DNA from: an uncultured Acidimicrobiales bacterium
Lineage (GTDB): Bacteria; Actinomycetota; Acidimicrobiia; Acidimicrobiales; CADCSY01
Assembly: GCA_902805555.1 (NCBI GenBank)
Contig: CADCSY010000040.1
Coordinates: forward strand, 1 to 64,000
Direction: 5' to 3'
DNA length: 64,000 bases
Part shown: positions 1 to 9,700 of the stretch, piece after piece
How positions within the stretch are numbered: the stretch's first letter is position 1
Layout of the letters: each line of letters begins with the position of its first letter
Position numbers and translations under genes: made by a program
The notes under the pieces: generated by a model
The model's database searches: none
What the model saw: the letters and a program-made list of their open reading frames with translations, nothing else
What the model was told of the DNA's origin: nothing

Positions 1-97
1 GCGGCGCCGTCGAGCGGCGGGCGCGGTGCCGGCGGCGGCTCCCGACGTCGCTGAGCGCAGGGAGCACCGCTGACGGGTCCGCGGGGGCTGCGCGAGG
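1..97. other. Left-edge sequence with no complete gene
   Basis: Two plus-strand frames are open from the window edge and stop at about 54 and 73, so the tail of an upstream gene may be present, but neither tail is recognisable. The rest is the short leader of the monooxygenase gene. Confidence 0.3.
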
Positions 98-2029
98 ATG
101 ACCCCCGTGCCCGACCTGTCAGCGGATCTCGCCTCCTCGGACGACGAGACCATCCGGCTGGCGCTCGAGGGGGCGCAGGTCCCGGCGCTGCTGCCTGCGC
201 TGGCCGCTGCCCTCGACGACGCCTCGCTCGTGCCCGAGCACCTCCGTCCCGACCTCTCCGTGCTCATGGACCCGACGGCCGGGCTGTCACCCGAGCAGCT
301 GGAGGAGGCCCGGGCGGTGGCGTTCGGCGCCCTCGTCCGCCTGCGCGACGAGGGTCGTGAGGTCGACCCCGTCCCCACCCGGGACCAGCTGCGCACGCTG
401 CTCGAGTACACCTCCGGCGGGGCGCCGGTGGACGACTACCTCGAGCTGCTCCAGGAGGAGCTCGGGCTCGGGGACGACCCCCGCACCCCCTCGTGGCGCA
501 AGGGCGACATCGCCCCCGACCGGCCCTTCACGGTGGCGGTGGTGGGCGCCGGCATGTCGGGGCTCGCCGCTGCCCACCGCCTCCGCCAGGCCGGGCTCGA
601 CGTGGTCGTGCTCGAGAAGAACGACGACGTCGGCGGCACCTGGTTGGAGAACACCTACCCGGGCTGCCGGGTCGACGTGTCCAACCACTTCTACAGCTAC
701 TCCTTCGCCCAGCGGACCGACTGGCCGGAGCACTTCTCGTCCCAGCAGGTGCTGCTCGACTACTTCCGCAGCGTCGCCGACCGCTGCGACCTGCGGCCCC
801 TCATCCGCTTCCGCACCGAGGTCACGGCCATCGAGCTCGACGAGTCGACGATGACGTGGACGTTGCAGCTCCTGGGACCGGACGGTGAGGAGGAGGCGCT
901 CGAGGCGCACGCGGTCGTGAGCGCCGTGGGCCAGCTCAACCGGCCGAACCTCCCCGACATCCCCGGGGTCGAGCGCTTCGAGGGCCAGGCCTTCCACTCG
1001 GCCCGCTGGGACCACGGCGTCGAGCTCGACGGCAGGAAGGTGGCGATCATCGGCACCGGGGCGAGCGCAGCGCAGTTCATCCCCGTCGTGGCCGACAGGG
1101 CCGGCGAGCTCACGATCTTCCAGCGCACACCGGCCTGGTTCATCCCGACCCCGGAGTACCACGAGGCGGTGCCCGAGGCGGTGCAGTGGCTGTTCCGCAA
1201 CGTCCCGGGCTACGCCAACTGGTTCCGGTTCTGGATCTTCTGGCGCAGCGTCGAGGGTCTGCGCCCCGCCGCCACCGTCGATCCCGAGTGGAGCGGCGGC
1301 GAGCAGTCCGTCAGCGAGCTCAACGAGATGGTGCGCCAGCTGCTCACCGGCTACCTCCAGGCCGAGTTCGCCGGCGCGCCCGAGCTGCTCGACCACGTCG
1401 TCCCCGACTACCCCCCGTTCGCCAAGCGCTTCATCCGTGACAACGGGATCTGGGCGAGGACGCTGCAGCGCGACGACGTGCACCTCGTGGGCACCCGCAT
1501 CGCCGAGGTCGAGCCGGAGGGCGTCCGCACGGTCGACGGGACCCTCCACGAGGCCGACGTCATCATCTACGGCACCGGCTTCCAGGCGTCGGACTTCCTC
1601 ATGCCGATGAAGGTCGTCGGCCGGGGCGGGGTGGACCTGCACGAGCGCTGGGGTGGCGACGCCCGGGCCTACCTCGGCATCACGCTGCCCGGGTACCCGA
1701 ACCTGTTCCTGCTGTACGGGCCGAACACGAACATCGTGGTGAACGGCAGCATCATCTACTTCTCGGAGTGCGAGGTGCACTACGTCCTCAGCTGCATCCG
1801 CCAGGAGCTCGAGCGGGGGGTGCGGGCCATCGACGCGCTGCCGGCGGTGCACGACGCCTACAACGAGCGGGTCGACGCCGAGAACCGGCGGATGGCGTGG
1901 GGGGCGTCCGACGTGAACAGCTGGTACAAGAACGCCACCGGGCGCACCGCGCAGAACTGGCCGTTCAGCCTGCTCGAGTACTGGCAGCTCACCCGGGTGG
2001 CCGACCTCGACGACTACGAGCTGCTCTAG
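98..2029 (+). CDS. FAD-dependent Baeyer-Villiger monooxygenase, HAPMO-like
   Basis: Likely a flavin monooxygenase that uses NADPH and O2 to insert oxygen next to a ketone, giving an ester or lactone. The FAD dinucleotide motif GAGMSG lies near residue 150, a Baeyer-Villiger-type fingerprint (FEGQAFHSARWDHG) near 293, and the NADP motif GTGASA near 320. The first 140 residues form an extra N-terminal region and the total is 643 aa; this matches 4-hydroxyacetophenone monooxygenase (about 640 aa) rather than shorter cyclohexanone-type enzymes. The substrate cannot be read from the sequence. ATG 98 abuts GAGG, so GTG 107, nine bases after that GAGG, may be the real start. It is convergent with the next gene and shows no operon partner. 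Confidence 0.9.
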   Translation: MTPVPDLSADLASSDDETIRLALEGAQVPALLPALAAALDDASLVPEHLRPDLSVLMDPTAGLSPEQLEEARAVAFGALVRLRDEGREVDPVPTRDQLRTLLEYTSGGAPVDDYLELLQEELGLGDDPRTPSWRKGDIAPDRPFTVAVVGAGMSGLAAAHRLRQAGLDVVVLEKNDDVGGTWLENTYPGCRVDVSNHFYSYSFAQRTDWPEHFSSQQVLLDYFRSVADRCDLRPLIRFRTEVTAIELDESTMTWTLQLLGPDGEEEALEAHAVVSAVGQLNRPNLPDIPGVERFEGQAFHSARWDHGVELDGRKVAIIGTGASAAQFIPVVADRAGELTIFQRTPAWFIPTPEYHEAVPEAVQWLFRNVPGYANWFRFWIFWRSVEGLRPAATVDPEWSGGEQSVSELNEMVRQLLTGYLQAEFAGAPELLDHVVPDYPPFAKRFIRDNGIWARTLQRDDVHLVGTRIAEVEPEGVRTVDGTLHEADVIIYGTGFQASDFLMPMKVVGRGGVDLHERWGGDARAYLGITLPGYPNLFLLYGPNTNIVVNGSIIYFSECEVHYVLSCIRQELERGVRAIDALPAVHDAYNERVDAENRRMAWGASDVNSWYKNATGRTAQNWPFSLLEYWQLTRVADLDDYELL

Positions 2030-2065
2030 CAGCGGGAGGCGGACGGACCGTTCCCGCCCGTGGTG

Positions 2066-2464
2066 CTACTCCGCGGCGGCGGCCTTCTTCGCCTTGGCCG
2101 CCTGGCTCCGTGCCAGCAGCGCCGCCGGGATCTTGCTGGCGCCGGGATCGGCGGGCGGCGCGTCGGCCGTTGCCGCTGCGGGGGCCGCCGCCGGCGTCGG
2201 TCGTGCGGCTTCCTCGGCGGCCTGCGCAGCGGCGGCGGCACGGCGTTCGAGGTGGTCGTCCCAGTCGTCCTCGGCCACGACCGCCTCGGCGTCCACCGAC
2301 CCGAGCCAGACGCCGTTGTCGAACTGGACCCAGTAGCGGGTCCACGTGAGGCCGTTGACCAGCTCGATGCGACCCGAGGTCCCCTCGGGGACGCCGACGA
2401 GGTCGTGCGCCGCGACCACCCGGCTCTTGGTCGAGAGGCCCTTGGCTCCACGCGTCTTCGCCAT
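2066..2464 (-). CDS. Hypothetical 132-aa protein with a small beta-rich N-terminal domain
   Basis: Not recognised. The ORF-track entry extends further upstream, but the protein-like part begins at ATG 2464 (MAKTRGAKGLSTK). A TACGGT hexamer lies 10 nt before that codon, giving an almost leaderless message. Residues 15-65 have short alternating hydrophobic stretches with conserved-looking W and G (TWTRYWVQFDNGVWLG), like a small SH3- or KOW-type barrel; this is a guess from pattern. The second half is Ala/Pro-rich, ends in AKAKKAAAAE and is probably disordered. It lies tail to tail with the monooxygenase. Confidence 0.65.
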   Translation of the reverse strand: MAKTRGAKGLSTKSRVVAAHDLVGVPEGTSGRIELVNGLTWTRYWVQFDNGVWLGSVDAEAVVAEDDWDDHLERRAAAAAQAAEEAARPTPAAAPAAATADAPPADPGASKIPAALLARSQAAKAKKAAAAE

Positions 2465-2474
2465 GAGGCCCAGC

Positions 2475-2480
2475 ACCGTA
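2475..2480 (-). promoter_or_regulatory. Candidate -10 hexamer TACGGT for the 132-aa protein
   Basis: On the minus strand TACGGT ends 10 nt before ATG 2464, and no Shine-Dalgarno lies between them. This fits a near-leaderless transcript. No clear -35 is seen. Confidence 0.4.
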
Positions 2481-2545
2481 CCCGTCGCCCTGGGGCCACG
2501 TTCCACGTCGCCCCTGGCAACAGACCCGCCGAGGGCTCGCTCCCC

Positions 2546-2575
2546 GTGGGTGTCGACCTGTGGGTGTCGACACCC
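2546..2575. promoter_or_regulatory. Direct repeat and 14-bp palindrome, candidate operator
   Basis: GTGGGTGTCGAC occurs at 2546-2557 and again at 2560-2571. The second copy continues into the perfect 14-bp palindrome GGGTGTCGACACCC (2562-2575). It sits about 80-110 bases upstream of the 132-aa gene and just beyond the alcohol dehydrogenase stop. A regulator binding site is possible; no regulator gene is adjacent. Confidence 0.35.
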
Positions 2576-2669
2576 CGACGCCGGACCCGGGCCGGTCGGC
2601 CCGTCGCGAGGACGGGAGCCAGCCGGTCCGGTCGCTCCGCGTGCACGGAGCGCCCGGACCTGCCTGCGC

Positions 2670-3860
2670 TCAGCCGAGGCCGGGCTGCACGAGGTACTTG
2701 ACCGCCCCGTCCTCCTTCTTCTGGAACGTGCGGTAGGCGTCGGGGCCACCGGAGAGGGAGATGCGGTGGGTGGCGAAGTCGTCCACGCCGAGGGGGTCAT
2801 CGTCGGTCAGCAGCGGCAGGATCTCGGGGACCCAGCGCTTGACGTTGGCCTGGCCCATCCGCAGCTGGATCTGCTTGTCGAACATGGTGAGCATCGGGAA
2901 CGGGTCGGACATCCCCCCGTACACCCCGCTGAGGGAGATCGTGCCGCCGCGGCGGACGATGTCGATCGCTGCGTGGATGGCACCCATCCGGTCGATGCCC
3001 GTGTGCTCCATCACCTTCTCGACGACCTTGTCGGGCATGAGCGACGTCAGCTTGTGGGCGATGGTGCCGACGGGGTCCCCGTGGGCCTCCATGCCGACGG
3101 CGTCGACCACGGCGTCCGGCCCCCGCCCGTCCGTGAGGCCCCTGATGACCTCGCCGATCTCCCCGTTGTCCCGCAGGTCGAGCACGTCGACACCTCGACG
3201 GCGGGCCCGCTCGAGCCGCTCGGGGACGAGGTCGACCCCGATCACCCGGCCCGCACCCTGCTGCATCGCGACGCGGCACGACATGTCGCCGATCGGCCCG
3301 AGCCCCAGCACCACGAGCGTGCCGCCGGCGGGGACGTCGGCGTACGCCACCGCCTGCCACGCCGTGGGGAGGACGTCGGAGAGGTACACGAAGCGGTCGT
3401 CGGCCGGGCCCTCGGGCACCTTGATCGGCCCGAACTGGGCCTGCGGCACCCGGAGGTACTCGGCCTGGGCGCCGGGCACCTGGCCGTACAGCTTCGTGTA
3501 GCCGAACAAGGGGGCACCGGAGCCCTGCTCGCGGAGCTGGGTCGTCTCGCACTGGGTCTGCAGGCCGGTGTCGCACATGAAGCAGCTGCCGCAGGAGATC
3601 TGGAACGGGATGACGACGCGGTCGCCGGGGGCGATGCCCGTCACGCCGCCGCCGACCTCCTCCACGATCCCCATCGGCTCGTGGCCGAGGATGTCCCCCT
3701 CTGTCATGAAGGGGGTGAGCACCTCGTACAGGTGGAGATCCGACCCGCAGATGCCCGACGAGGTGATGCGGATGATCGCGTCGGTCGGCTCCTGGATCGT
3801 GGGGTCGGGGACCTCGTCCACCCGCACGTCTCGCTGGCCGTGCCACACAAGAGCCTTCAT
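2670..3860 (-). CDS. Zinc-dependent alcohol dehydrogenase (MDR family)
   Basis: A 396-aa medium-chain dehydrogenase/reductase that would oxidise an alcohol or formaldehyde adduct with NAD(P). Catalytic-zinc residues are seen in GICGSDLH and GHEPMG, the structural zinc loop in CGSCFMCDTGLQTQC (CxxCxxCx7C), and the cofactor motif in GLGPIG. The long form with extra residues before the C-terminus resembles glutathione-independent formaldehyde dehydrogenase-like enzymes; the substrate is not fixed. ATG 3860 is chosen over the upstream GTG 3875 because GGAGG lies eight bases before it and the sequence opens with the family-typical MKALVWHG. No co-directional neighbour is close enough to suggest an operon. 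Confidence 0.9.
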   Translation of the reverse strand: MKALVWHGQRDVRVDEVPDPTIQEPTDAIIRITSSGICGSDLHLYEVLTPFMTEGDILGHEPMGIVEEVGGGVTGIAPGDRVVIPFQISCGSCFMCDTGLQTQCETTQLREQGSGAPLFGYTKLYGQVPGAQAEYLRVPQAQFGPIKVPEGPADDRFVYLSDVLPTAWQAVAYADVPAGGTLVVLGLGPIGDMSCRVAMQQGAGRVIGVDLVPERLERARRRGVDVLDLRDNGEIGEVIRGLTDGRGPDAVVDAVGMEAHGDPVGTIAHKLTSLMPDKVVEKVMEHTGIDRMGAIHAAIDIVRRGGTISLSGVYGGMSDPFPMLTMFDKQIQLRMGQANVKRWVPEILPLLTDDDPLGVDDFATHRISLSGGPDAYRTFQKKEDGAVKYLVQPGLG

Positions 3861-4000
3861 CCGAATCGCCTCCACCTCGGGGAGGCGCGCCCGTGCGGCG
3901 CGCCCGGTCGGAGCCCGCTACCCGTGGCGCACGGCCGGGAACCCCGGGCGGCGCTCGCCCGGGAAGGCGCGTGGGACGAGACCTTCGACGTGCGATCATC

Positions 4001-4240
4001 GTGAGCGTGACGACGGCGTCCCCGACCACCGACACCCGACCGGTCGAGGTCGATCTCGACGGTGACCACGACCGATTCGCCCACTACGGGCAGCGGGCGG
4101 CGATCAACCGGGCCTACGTGACGGGTGAGGAGATCGTCGCGCTGTGCGGGAAGCGCTTCGTCCCGACGAGGGACCCGAGCCGCTACCCGGTCTGCCCCAC
4201 CTGCCGGGAGATCGTGGCCGCACGTTCGGCCGGGACCTAG
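4001..4240 (+). CDS. DUF3039 family protein
   Basis: A small protein of about 79 aa typical of actinobacteria. The C-terminal half carries ALCGKRFVPTRDPSRYPVCP followed by TC, the family signature, whose three cysteines (CGK...CPTC) look like a small metal site; function is unknown. The ORF-track start at 3893 gives an Arg/Pro/Gly-rich leader that does not look coding. GTG 4001 or GTG 4007 (VTTASPTTD) is preferred, and neither has a clear Shine-Dalgarno. Its stop overlaps that of the convergent HAD gene by four bases. Confidence 0.8.
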   Translation: MSVTTASPTTDTRPVEVDLDGDHDRFAHYGQRAAINRAYVTGEEIVALCGKRFVPTRDPSRYPVCPTCREIVAARSAGT

Positions 4241-4920
4241 CGCAGGTCGTCGGCGCCGGGGCTCGGGCTCGTCCCGAAGGAGGGGGCCTGCGCCAGGCCG
4301 AGCAGCTCCCGTGCCTCGGCGGCCGCCGCGCTGTGGTCGCGGACGTGGATGGCGGTGAGGCCGACCGCCGCCGCCCCCTCCACCATGGCGGCCGCGTCGT
4401 CGAGGAACAGCGCCTCGGTCGGGTCCACGCCGAGGCGCAGGCAGGCCAGGCGGTAGATGGCGGCGTCGGGCTTGCGCATGCCCACGTCGCACGAGATGAC
4501 GACCTCGTCGGCGCCGAGCCCCGACACCGCCGCGCCGAAGCTGTCGGACCACCCGGAGAACTGGTTGGAGACGATGGCCGTCCGCAACCCGGCGGCCCGG
4601 GCGTCGGCCAGCACGGAGCACATCGGCTCGCTCCACTCGAGCGCGCCGAGCAGGAAGTGCGAGCTGGCGGGGTCGACCATCGAGGCCGCCCCCGGCAGCT
4701 GCTGGTCGACCCACGCCAGCAGCTCGTCGAGGGCGACCTCGCCGCGCTCGCAGCGGTGGGGGAGGGAGTCCCCGTCGCCCTCCGCCTGGACCGCCCGGTA
4801 GAGGATCATCCCGGCGGCGCCGACGTCGAACGGTGCACCCTCGAGCTGGCGGGTGAACAGCTCGAGGAGCGGCCGGGTGAGCGTCCCCGCAGCGTCGAAC
4901 AGCACCGCCCGCAGCGGCAC
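4237..4920 (-). CDS. HAD superfamily hydrolase
   Basis: A 227-aa phosphatase-type HAD protein. Motif I is FDAAGTLT: the nucleophile Asp is present, but the usual second Asp is Ala, as in a subset of HAD-IA proteins, so classical phosphatase chemistry is less certain. Motif II is IVSNQ, motif III the Lys in GMRKPD, motif IV FLDDAAAM. A cap domain lies between motifs I and II. The GTG start at 4920 is seven bases after the stop of the acyl-CoA ligase gene, so the two are probably co-transcribed. The substrate is unknown. Confidence 0.85.
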   Translation of the reverse strand: MPLRAVLFDAAGTLTRPLLELFTRQLEGAPFDVGAAGMILYRAVQAEGDGDSLPHRCERGEVALDELLAWVDQQLPGAASMVDPASSHFLLGALEWSEPMCSVLADARAAGLRTAIVSNQFSGWSDSFGAAVSGLGADEVVISCDVGMRKPDAAIYRLACLRLGVDPTEALFLDDAAAMVEGAAAVGLTAIHVRDHSAAAAEARELLGLAQAPSFGTSPSPGADDLR

Positions 4921-4927
4921 CGGTCGC

Positions 4928-6481
4928 TCAGCCGCCGACGCGACGGTCCCTCCCTGCCCAGAAGGGCTCCCGGAGCTCCCGCTTGAGGATCTTGCCGGAC
5001 GGGTTGCGGGGGAGGGACTCGACGAAGTCCACCGAGGTGGGGCACTTGTACCGCGCCAGCTGCTCCTTGGTGTAGGCGATGAGGTCCTCGGGCGACGGCG
5101 GGTCGCCGGCGGCGACGACCATCGCCTTCACGGTCTCGCCCCAGCGCTCGTCCGGCACGCCGATCACGGCGACGTCGGCCACCTGCGGGTGCATCATCAG
5201 GACGTTCTCGACCTCTGCGGGGTACACGTTCTCCCCGCCGGAGACGATCATGTCCTTCACCCGGTCGTACAGGTAGAGGTAGCCGTCCTTCATGAAGCCG
5301 GCGTCGCCGGTCTTCACCCAGCCGTCCTCGGTCTTGCTGGCCGCCGTCTCCTCGGGCTTGCGCCAGTAGCCGGCCATGTTCTGCCGGGAGCGGATCCAGA
5401 CCTCGCCCACCTCCCCCTCGGGCTGGTCGCCGCCCTCCTCGCCGACGATGCGGAGCTCGACGCCCGGCATCGGCTTGCCGCAGGAGCGGAGCAGGTCCGG
5501 GTTGCCCTCGGGGTCGTGGTCGGCGGGGTCGAGCTGGGTGACGGCGCCGGTGGTCTCGGTGAGCCCGTAGACCTGGATGAAGTCGCACTTGAACGTCTCC
5601 ATCGCCTTGGTCAGGACCTTGTCGGTGATGGGTGAGGCGCCGTACACGATCGTCTCGAGGCTCGAGAGGTCGGCGTCGTCGACGCCTGGCGTCATGAGCA
5701 GGAACTGCAGCACCGCCGGGACGAAGATGGCGTGGGTCACCCGGTGCTCGGGGATGGCGCGCAGGATCCCGGCCGGGTCCACGTCGCGCTGCAGGACCGT
5801 GTGGCCGCCCATGTACATGACGGCGATGTCCCACCCGGAGCCGGCGATGTGGAACAGCGGCATGACCCCGAGGTTCACCATGTCGGCCCGGAAGCCCCAC
5901 AGGCTGGTGGCGCCGCCGAGGAGCCCGAAGAGGTTGTCGTTCGTGAGCATCACGCCCTTGGGCAGACCGGTGGTGCCCGAGGTGTAGAGCTGGACGGCGG
6001 TGCTCTCCGGGGTCGAGCTCGTGCCCGGGTCGTCGGCGGGCTGCTCGTCGGCCCAGGCCGCGTAGGAGGGCCAGCGGTCGTGCTCGCCGATCGCCACGAT
6101 CGTGGTGACGGTCGCGAGCTGGTCCTCGATCTGCTCCACCTGGGAGGTGAAGTCCGGTCCGACGAAGACCACCTTGGCCTGCGCGTCGTCGATGATCTGC
6201 GCGATCTCCCTGGGGGCCAGTCGCCAGTTCACGGCGACCGTGACCGCGTCGAGCTTCCCGGCGGCGAACGTGACCTCGAAGTACTCGGGCACGTTCTTGT
6301 CGATGAACGCCACCCGGTCGTCCTTGCCGATGCCGGCTGCGGCGAGGCCCTGCGCCACCTGGTTCGAGCGTCGGTCCATCTCGGCGAAGGTGATCGTCCT
6401 GCCCTCGAAGGTGAGCATGGGCCGGTCGGCCCGCTCCTTCCCGTGCACCCGGACGATGTCCGCCAGCGTCTCGATCGCCAT
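4928..6481 (-). CDS. fadD: Fatty-acid--CoA ligase (FadD-type, AMP-forming)
   Basis: A 517-aa ANL-superfamily enzyme that would activate a carboxylic acid to its CoA thioester through an acyl-adenylate. The P-loop is LYTSGTTGLPKG, the YGLTETTG motif follows, then TGD and the hinge, and the C-terminal catalytic Lys lies in NPSGKILKREL. The start is ATG 6481 (MAIETLADIV) because AAGGGGGA lies just upstream; ATG 6526 in the track adds an unsupported leader. It probably heads a two-gene operon with the HAD hydrolase. The chain-length preference cannot be read from the sequence. Confidence 0.9.
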   Translation of the reverse strand: MAIETLADIVRVHGKERADRPMLTFEGRTITFAEMDRRSNQVAQGLAAAGIGKDDRVAFIDKNVPEYFEVTFAAGKLDAVTVAVNWRLAPREIAQIIDDAQAKVVFVGPDFTSQVEQIEDQLATVTTIVAIGEHDRWPSYAAWADEQPADDPGTSSTPESTAVQLYTSGTTGLPKGVMLTNDNLFGLLGGATSLWGFRADMVNLGVMPLFHIAGSGWDIAVMYMGGHTVLQRDVDPAGILRAIPEHRVTHAIFVPAVLQFLLMTPGVDDADLSSLETIVYGASPITDKVLTKAMETFKCDFIQVYGLTETTGAVTQLDPADHDPEGNPDLLRSCGKPMPGVELRIVGEEGGDQPEGEVGEVWIRSRQNMAGYWRKPEETAASKTEDGWVKTGDAGFMKDGYLYLYDRVKDMIVSGGENVYPAEVENVLMMHPQVADVAVIGVPDERWGETVKAMVVAAGDPPSPEDLIAYTKEQLARYKCPTSVDFVESLPRNPSGKILKRELREPFWAGRDRRVGG

Positions 6482-6546
6482 GTCGTCCCCCTTCGTCCTG
6501 GCCCCCATGGCCAGGGGCGCCAGCATCGCGCACCCGCCGGCGGCCG

Positions 6547-6560
6547 GTGACAGCGGTCAC
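6547..6560. promoter_or_regulatory. Inverted repeat upstream of the acyl-CoA ligase
   Basis: GTGAC-AGCG-GTCAC is a dyad with 5-bp arms, 66 bases before ATG 6481 in the fadD/helZ divergent gap. It could be an operator for the ligase or the helicase. The rest of this 295-base gap (6482-6776) holds a TACGCT hexamer at 6610-6615 facing helZ and nothing else I recognise. Confidence 0.35.
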
Positions 6561-6776
6561 AGGAGCGGGCCCGTCCCCGGGGATGCGACTTGTGCTGCGT
6601 GGCGGCGGGTACGCTCGGGAGCGGACGTCCGCAGCCGTGCGGACCAGTGGGAGACCGGTCGCCGCCAAGGCGGGCCGGACCCCGACCCTGAGAGGCGTCG
6701 TCGACGGGCGGTCCTGGCCACGGAGCAGCGCTCCGGGGCGGGGGGCCATCCTCAGCCGGCGTGCGTCGGAGAGCGC

Positions 6777-9700
6777 ATGCACGAAGCAGCACCACCAGCC
6801 ACAGCGTCCACGGGTGCGGTCCCGCCCTCCGACGACGTCCTCGCTGCGATGGCCGGGGCGGCGGCGGCCGGCGAGGCCACGGCCGACGAGCTCCTGGTCC
6901 TGCGCGCCTCCCCGGGACGCTGGCGCCACGCGCTGGAGGTCCTCCTCGACGACACGGAGGACCAGCTCGAGGTCGTGCGCTCGCTGCCGGGTGAGGAGCG
7001 CGACCAGGTGGTGTCCGACTTCGAGGCCGAGCGTGACCGGCTCTCTGCCGCGCTCGACCTGCTCGTCGGGACCGTGGTGGACGGCGCCCCCGGACCTGCG
7101 CTGCAGGCGCCCGGAGAGGTGCGGCTCCAGCTGTCGTGGTCGGCCGGCCAGATCGTGGCCTGGGCGGCCGGTCCGTTCGCCCCTCCGGCGGACGCAGACG
7201 AGCTGCGCAGCCTGCTGACGGGCGCAGGTGCGCCCTCGAGCGGCTGGGCCGACCACCGTCCCGTCCAGCTGCCGGCCAGCGCCCCGGCCAGCTCGCTCGC
7301 CATCTCCGTGGACGACGCCCTCGGCTGGCTCGTCGCCCTCGGTGGGAGCGCAGGAGGCGATCGCCTGGGGCCGAGCGCCGTGTGGATCGGCCGGGTCGCG
7401 GCCTGGGGCGTGCGCCTCATCGCTCGCGGGTCGGTCGTGCCGACGCTGCGGACGAAGCGGAGCGGACGTGGCCAGGGCGCCGACGCCCCGAGCAACGAGA
7501 AGATGGGGGAGCTGGCGGTTCGCTGGGTGCCGGCGCTGGTGGAGCAGCGGGTGCTCGACGACCTCGTCCGCTCCCTCCCAGGCACGGTCACGGCCTTCGA
7601 CCGGCCCGACGGCAAGGTGCTGACGCTGTCGGTCCTCGGTGCCGTCGTCGACGCGGTGGCCACCGACGCAGCCAGCCGGGTCGAGCTCCCCGCCCCACCT
7701 CCCGCCCCCCGCACGGTCACCGACGTCGCCGAGGCCTTCCTCACCCGCCTCGACGGCTCGACCTTCGAGGCCCCCACCCGCAGCGGGGCCGAGCTCGTCA
7801 GCCGCCTCGAGCGGTGGTCGCGCTCGGTGACCTCGGTCAGCGACAGCCGCCTCGTCGTCCAGCTCGACCCGCCCGACTCGGGCGGCGCGTGGTACCTGTC
7901 GGTCCTCGGCCCCGACCCCGAGGGCCACCTGATCCCGGTCGAGGTGGCGCTCGTCGACGGGGCCTCCAAGCGGCGCACGGCCGACGACCTCAACCGCCTC
8001 GAGCGGCTCGTGCCCGCGCTCCAGCGCCCGGGTGGGCTCCGCCGGGGCCAGGTGTACCTGAACCAGGACGAGGCCTGGGAGCTGATGACGACGACGGGTC
8101 CTGGCCTCGCGGCGGCCGGGTTCGACGTCCGGGTCCCCGCCCTCTCGCGCCGCCGGCCCACCGCGAGCCTCCGCCTCTTCGCCGAGCCCGCCGACCCGAG
8201 CGTGGTCGGGGCGCACCAGCTCTCGCAGGTCCGCTGGACGGCGCTGTTCGACGACGTCGAGCTCACCGCCGCCGAGATCGCCCGCCTGGCCGCCGACGCC
8301 CGACCGCTGGTGCGGTCGCGCGGCCGCTGGGTCGAGCTCGACCAGGCCGACCTGGCCGAGGCCGCAGCCGCCCTCGCCGAGCGGGCCGACAAGACCCTGC
8401 TGACCGGCGCCGAGGTGCTCCGCCACGCCATCGGCCTCGACGGCTCCACGCTCTCGGGCGGCCTGCAGGTCGACGGGAGCGGGTGGGCGGCGGACCTCCT
8501 CGCCAAGGCGGGCGCGGTGGGGGCCGAGGCGTCGACCACCCCGAGCGGCTTCGTGGGGGAGCTGCGCAGCTACCAGGCCGAGGCCCTGTCCTGGCTCGGC
8601 TTCCTCGACTCCGTCGAGCTCGGCGGCTGCCTCGCCCTCGACATGGGGCTCGGGAAGACGCCGACGGTGCTCGCCCACCTGGCACGCACCGTCGGCGGGG
8701 GTCCCGCCCTCGTGATCGCACCCCCGGCGGTCGTCGGGAACTGGGCGGCGGAGGCAGCGAAGTTCGCGCCGGGGCTCAAGGTCGTCGTCCACCACGGCGC
8801 CTCCCGTGGGAGCGCGGAGGAGCTGGCCGTCGAGGTGGCGGGCGCCGACGTCGTCATCACCACCTACGGCACCGCGGTGCGCGACGTGGAGGCGCTCGCC
8901 GGCCACGCCTGGGACAGGCTCGTGCTGGACGAGGCCCAGGTGATCAAGAACCCCACCAACGAGACGTCCCAGCAGCTGCGCCGCATCCCCGCTCGCATAC
9001 GGCTGGCCCTCACCGGGACGCCGATCGAGAACGGCCTCGGCGACCTGTGGGCGATCCTCGACTTCACGAACCCGGGCCTCCTCGGCGCTCGTGCCGCCTT
9101 CGTCGCCCAGCTCTCGGCCGAGAGCGCTCGCGGCAACGGGAGCGCGCCGGCCGAAGCGGGCACGACGGGGCGCGCCGGTGGCGAGCAGGCCCTCCGGGCG
9201 CTGAACGGCGTGCTCGTCTTCCGCCGCACGAAGAGCGAGCCTGCGGTCGCGGCCGAGCTGCCCGAGCGCATCGACCAGCTCGACCACTGCACGATGACGC
9301 CGGAGCAGATCGGGTTGTACCAGGCGGTGATCGACCGGCTCGTGGCCACGGCGGGGAGCGAGGAGGGGGAGGAGCCCCGCAAGGGAGCCGTGCTGGCCGC
9401 CATCACCGCGCTCAAGCAGATCTGCAACCACCCCGCCGCCTACCAGGCCGACGACAAGCCGCTCGCCGGCCGGTCGGGCAAGCTCACCCGGCTCGAGGAG
9501 ATCGTCGACTCGGTGTTCGCCGCCGGCGAGCGGGTGCTCGTCTTCACCCACTTCGCCGAGTGGGGCAAGAAGCTGGCCGACCACCTGAGCGCCCGCACCG
9601 GCATCCCCATCTCCTGCTACCACGGCGGCCTCGCCCGCGGCGCCCGTGACGAGCTGGTGCGCGAGTTCCAGTCGGGGACCGGGCCGGGCGCCCTCGTGCT

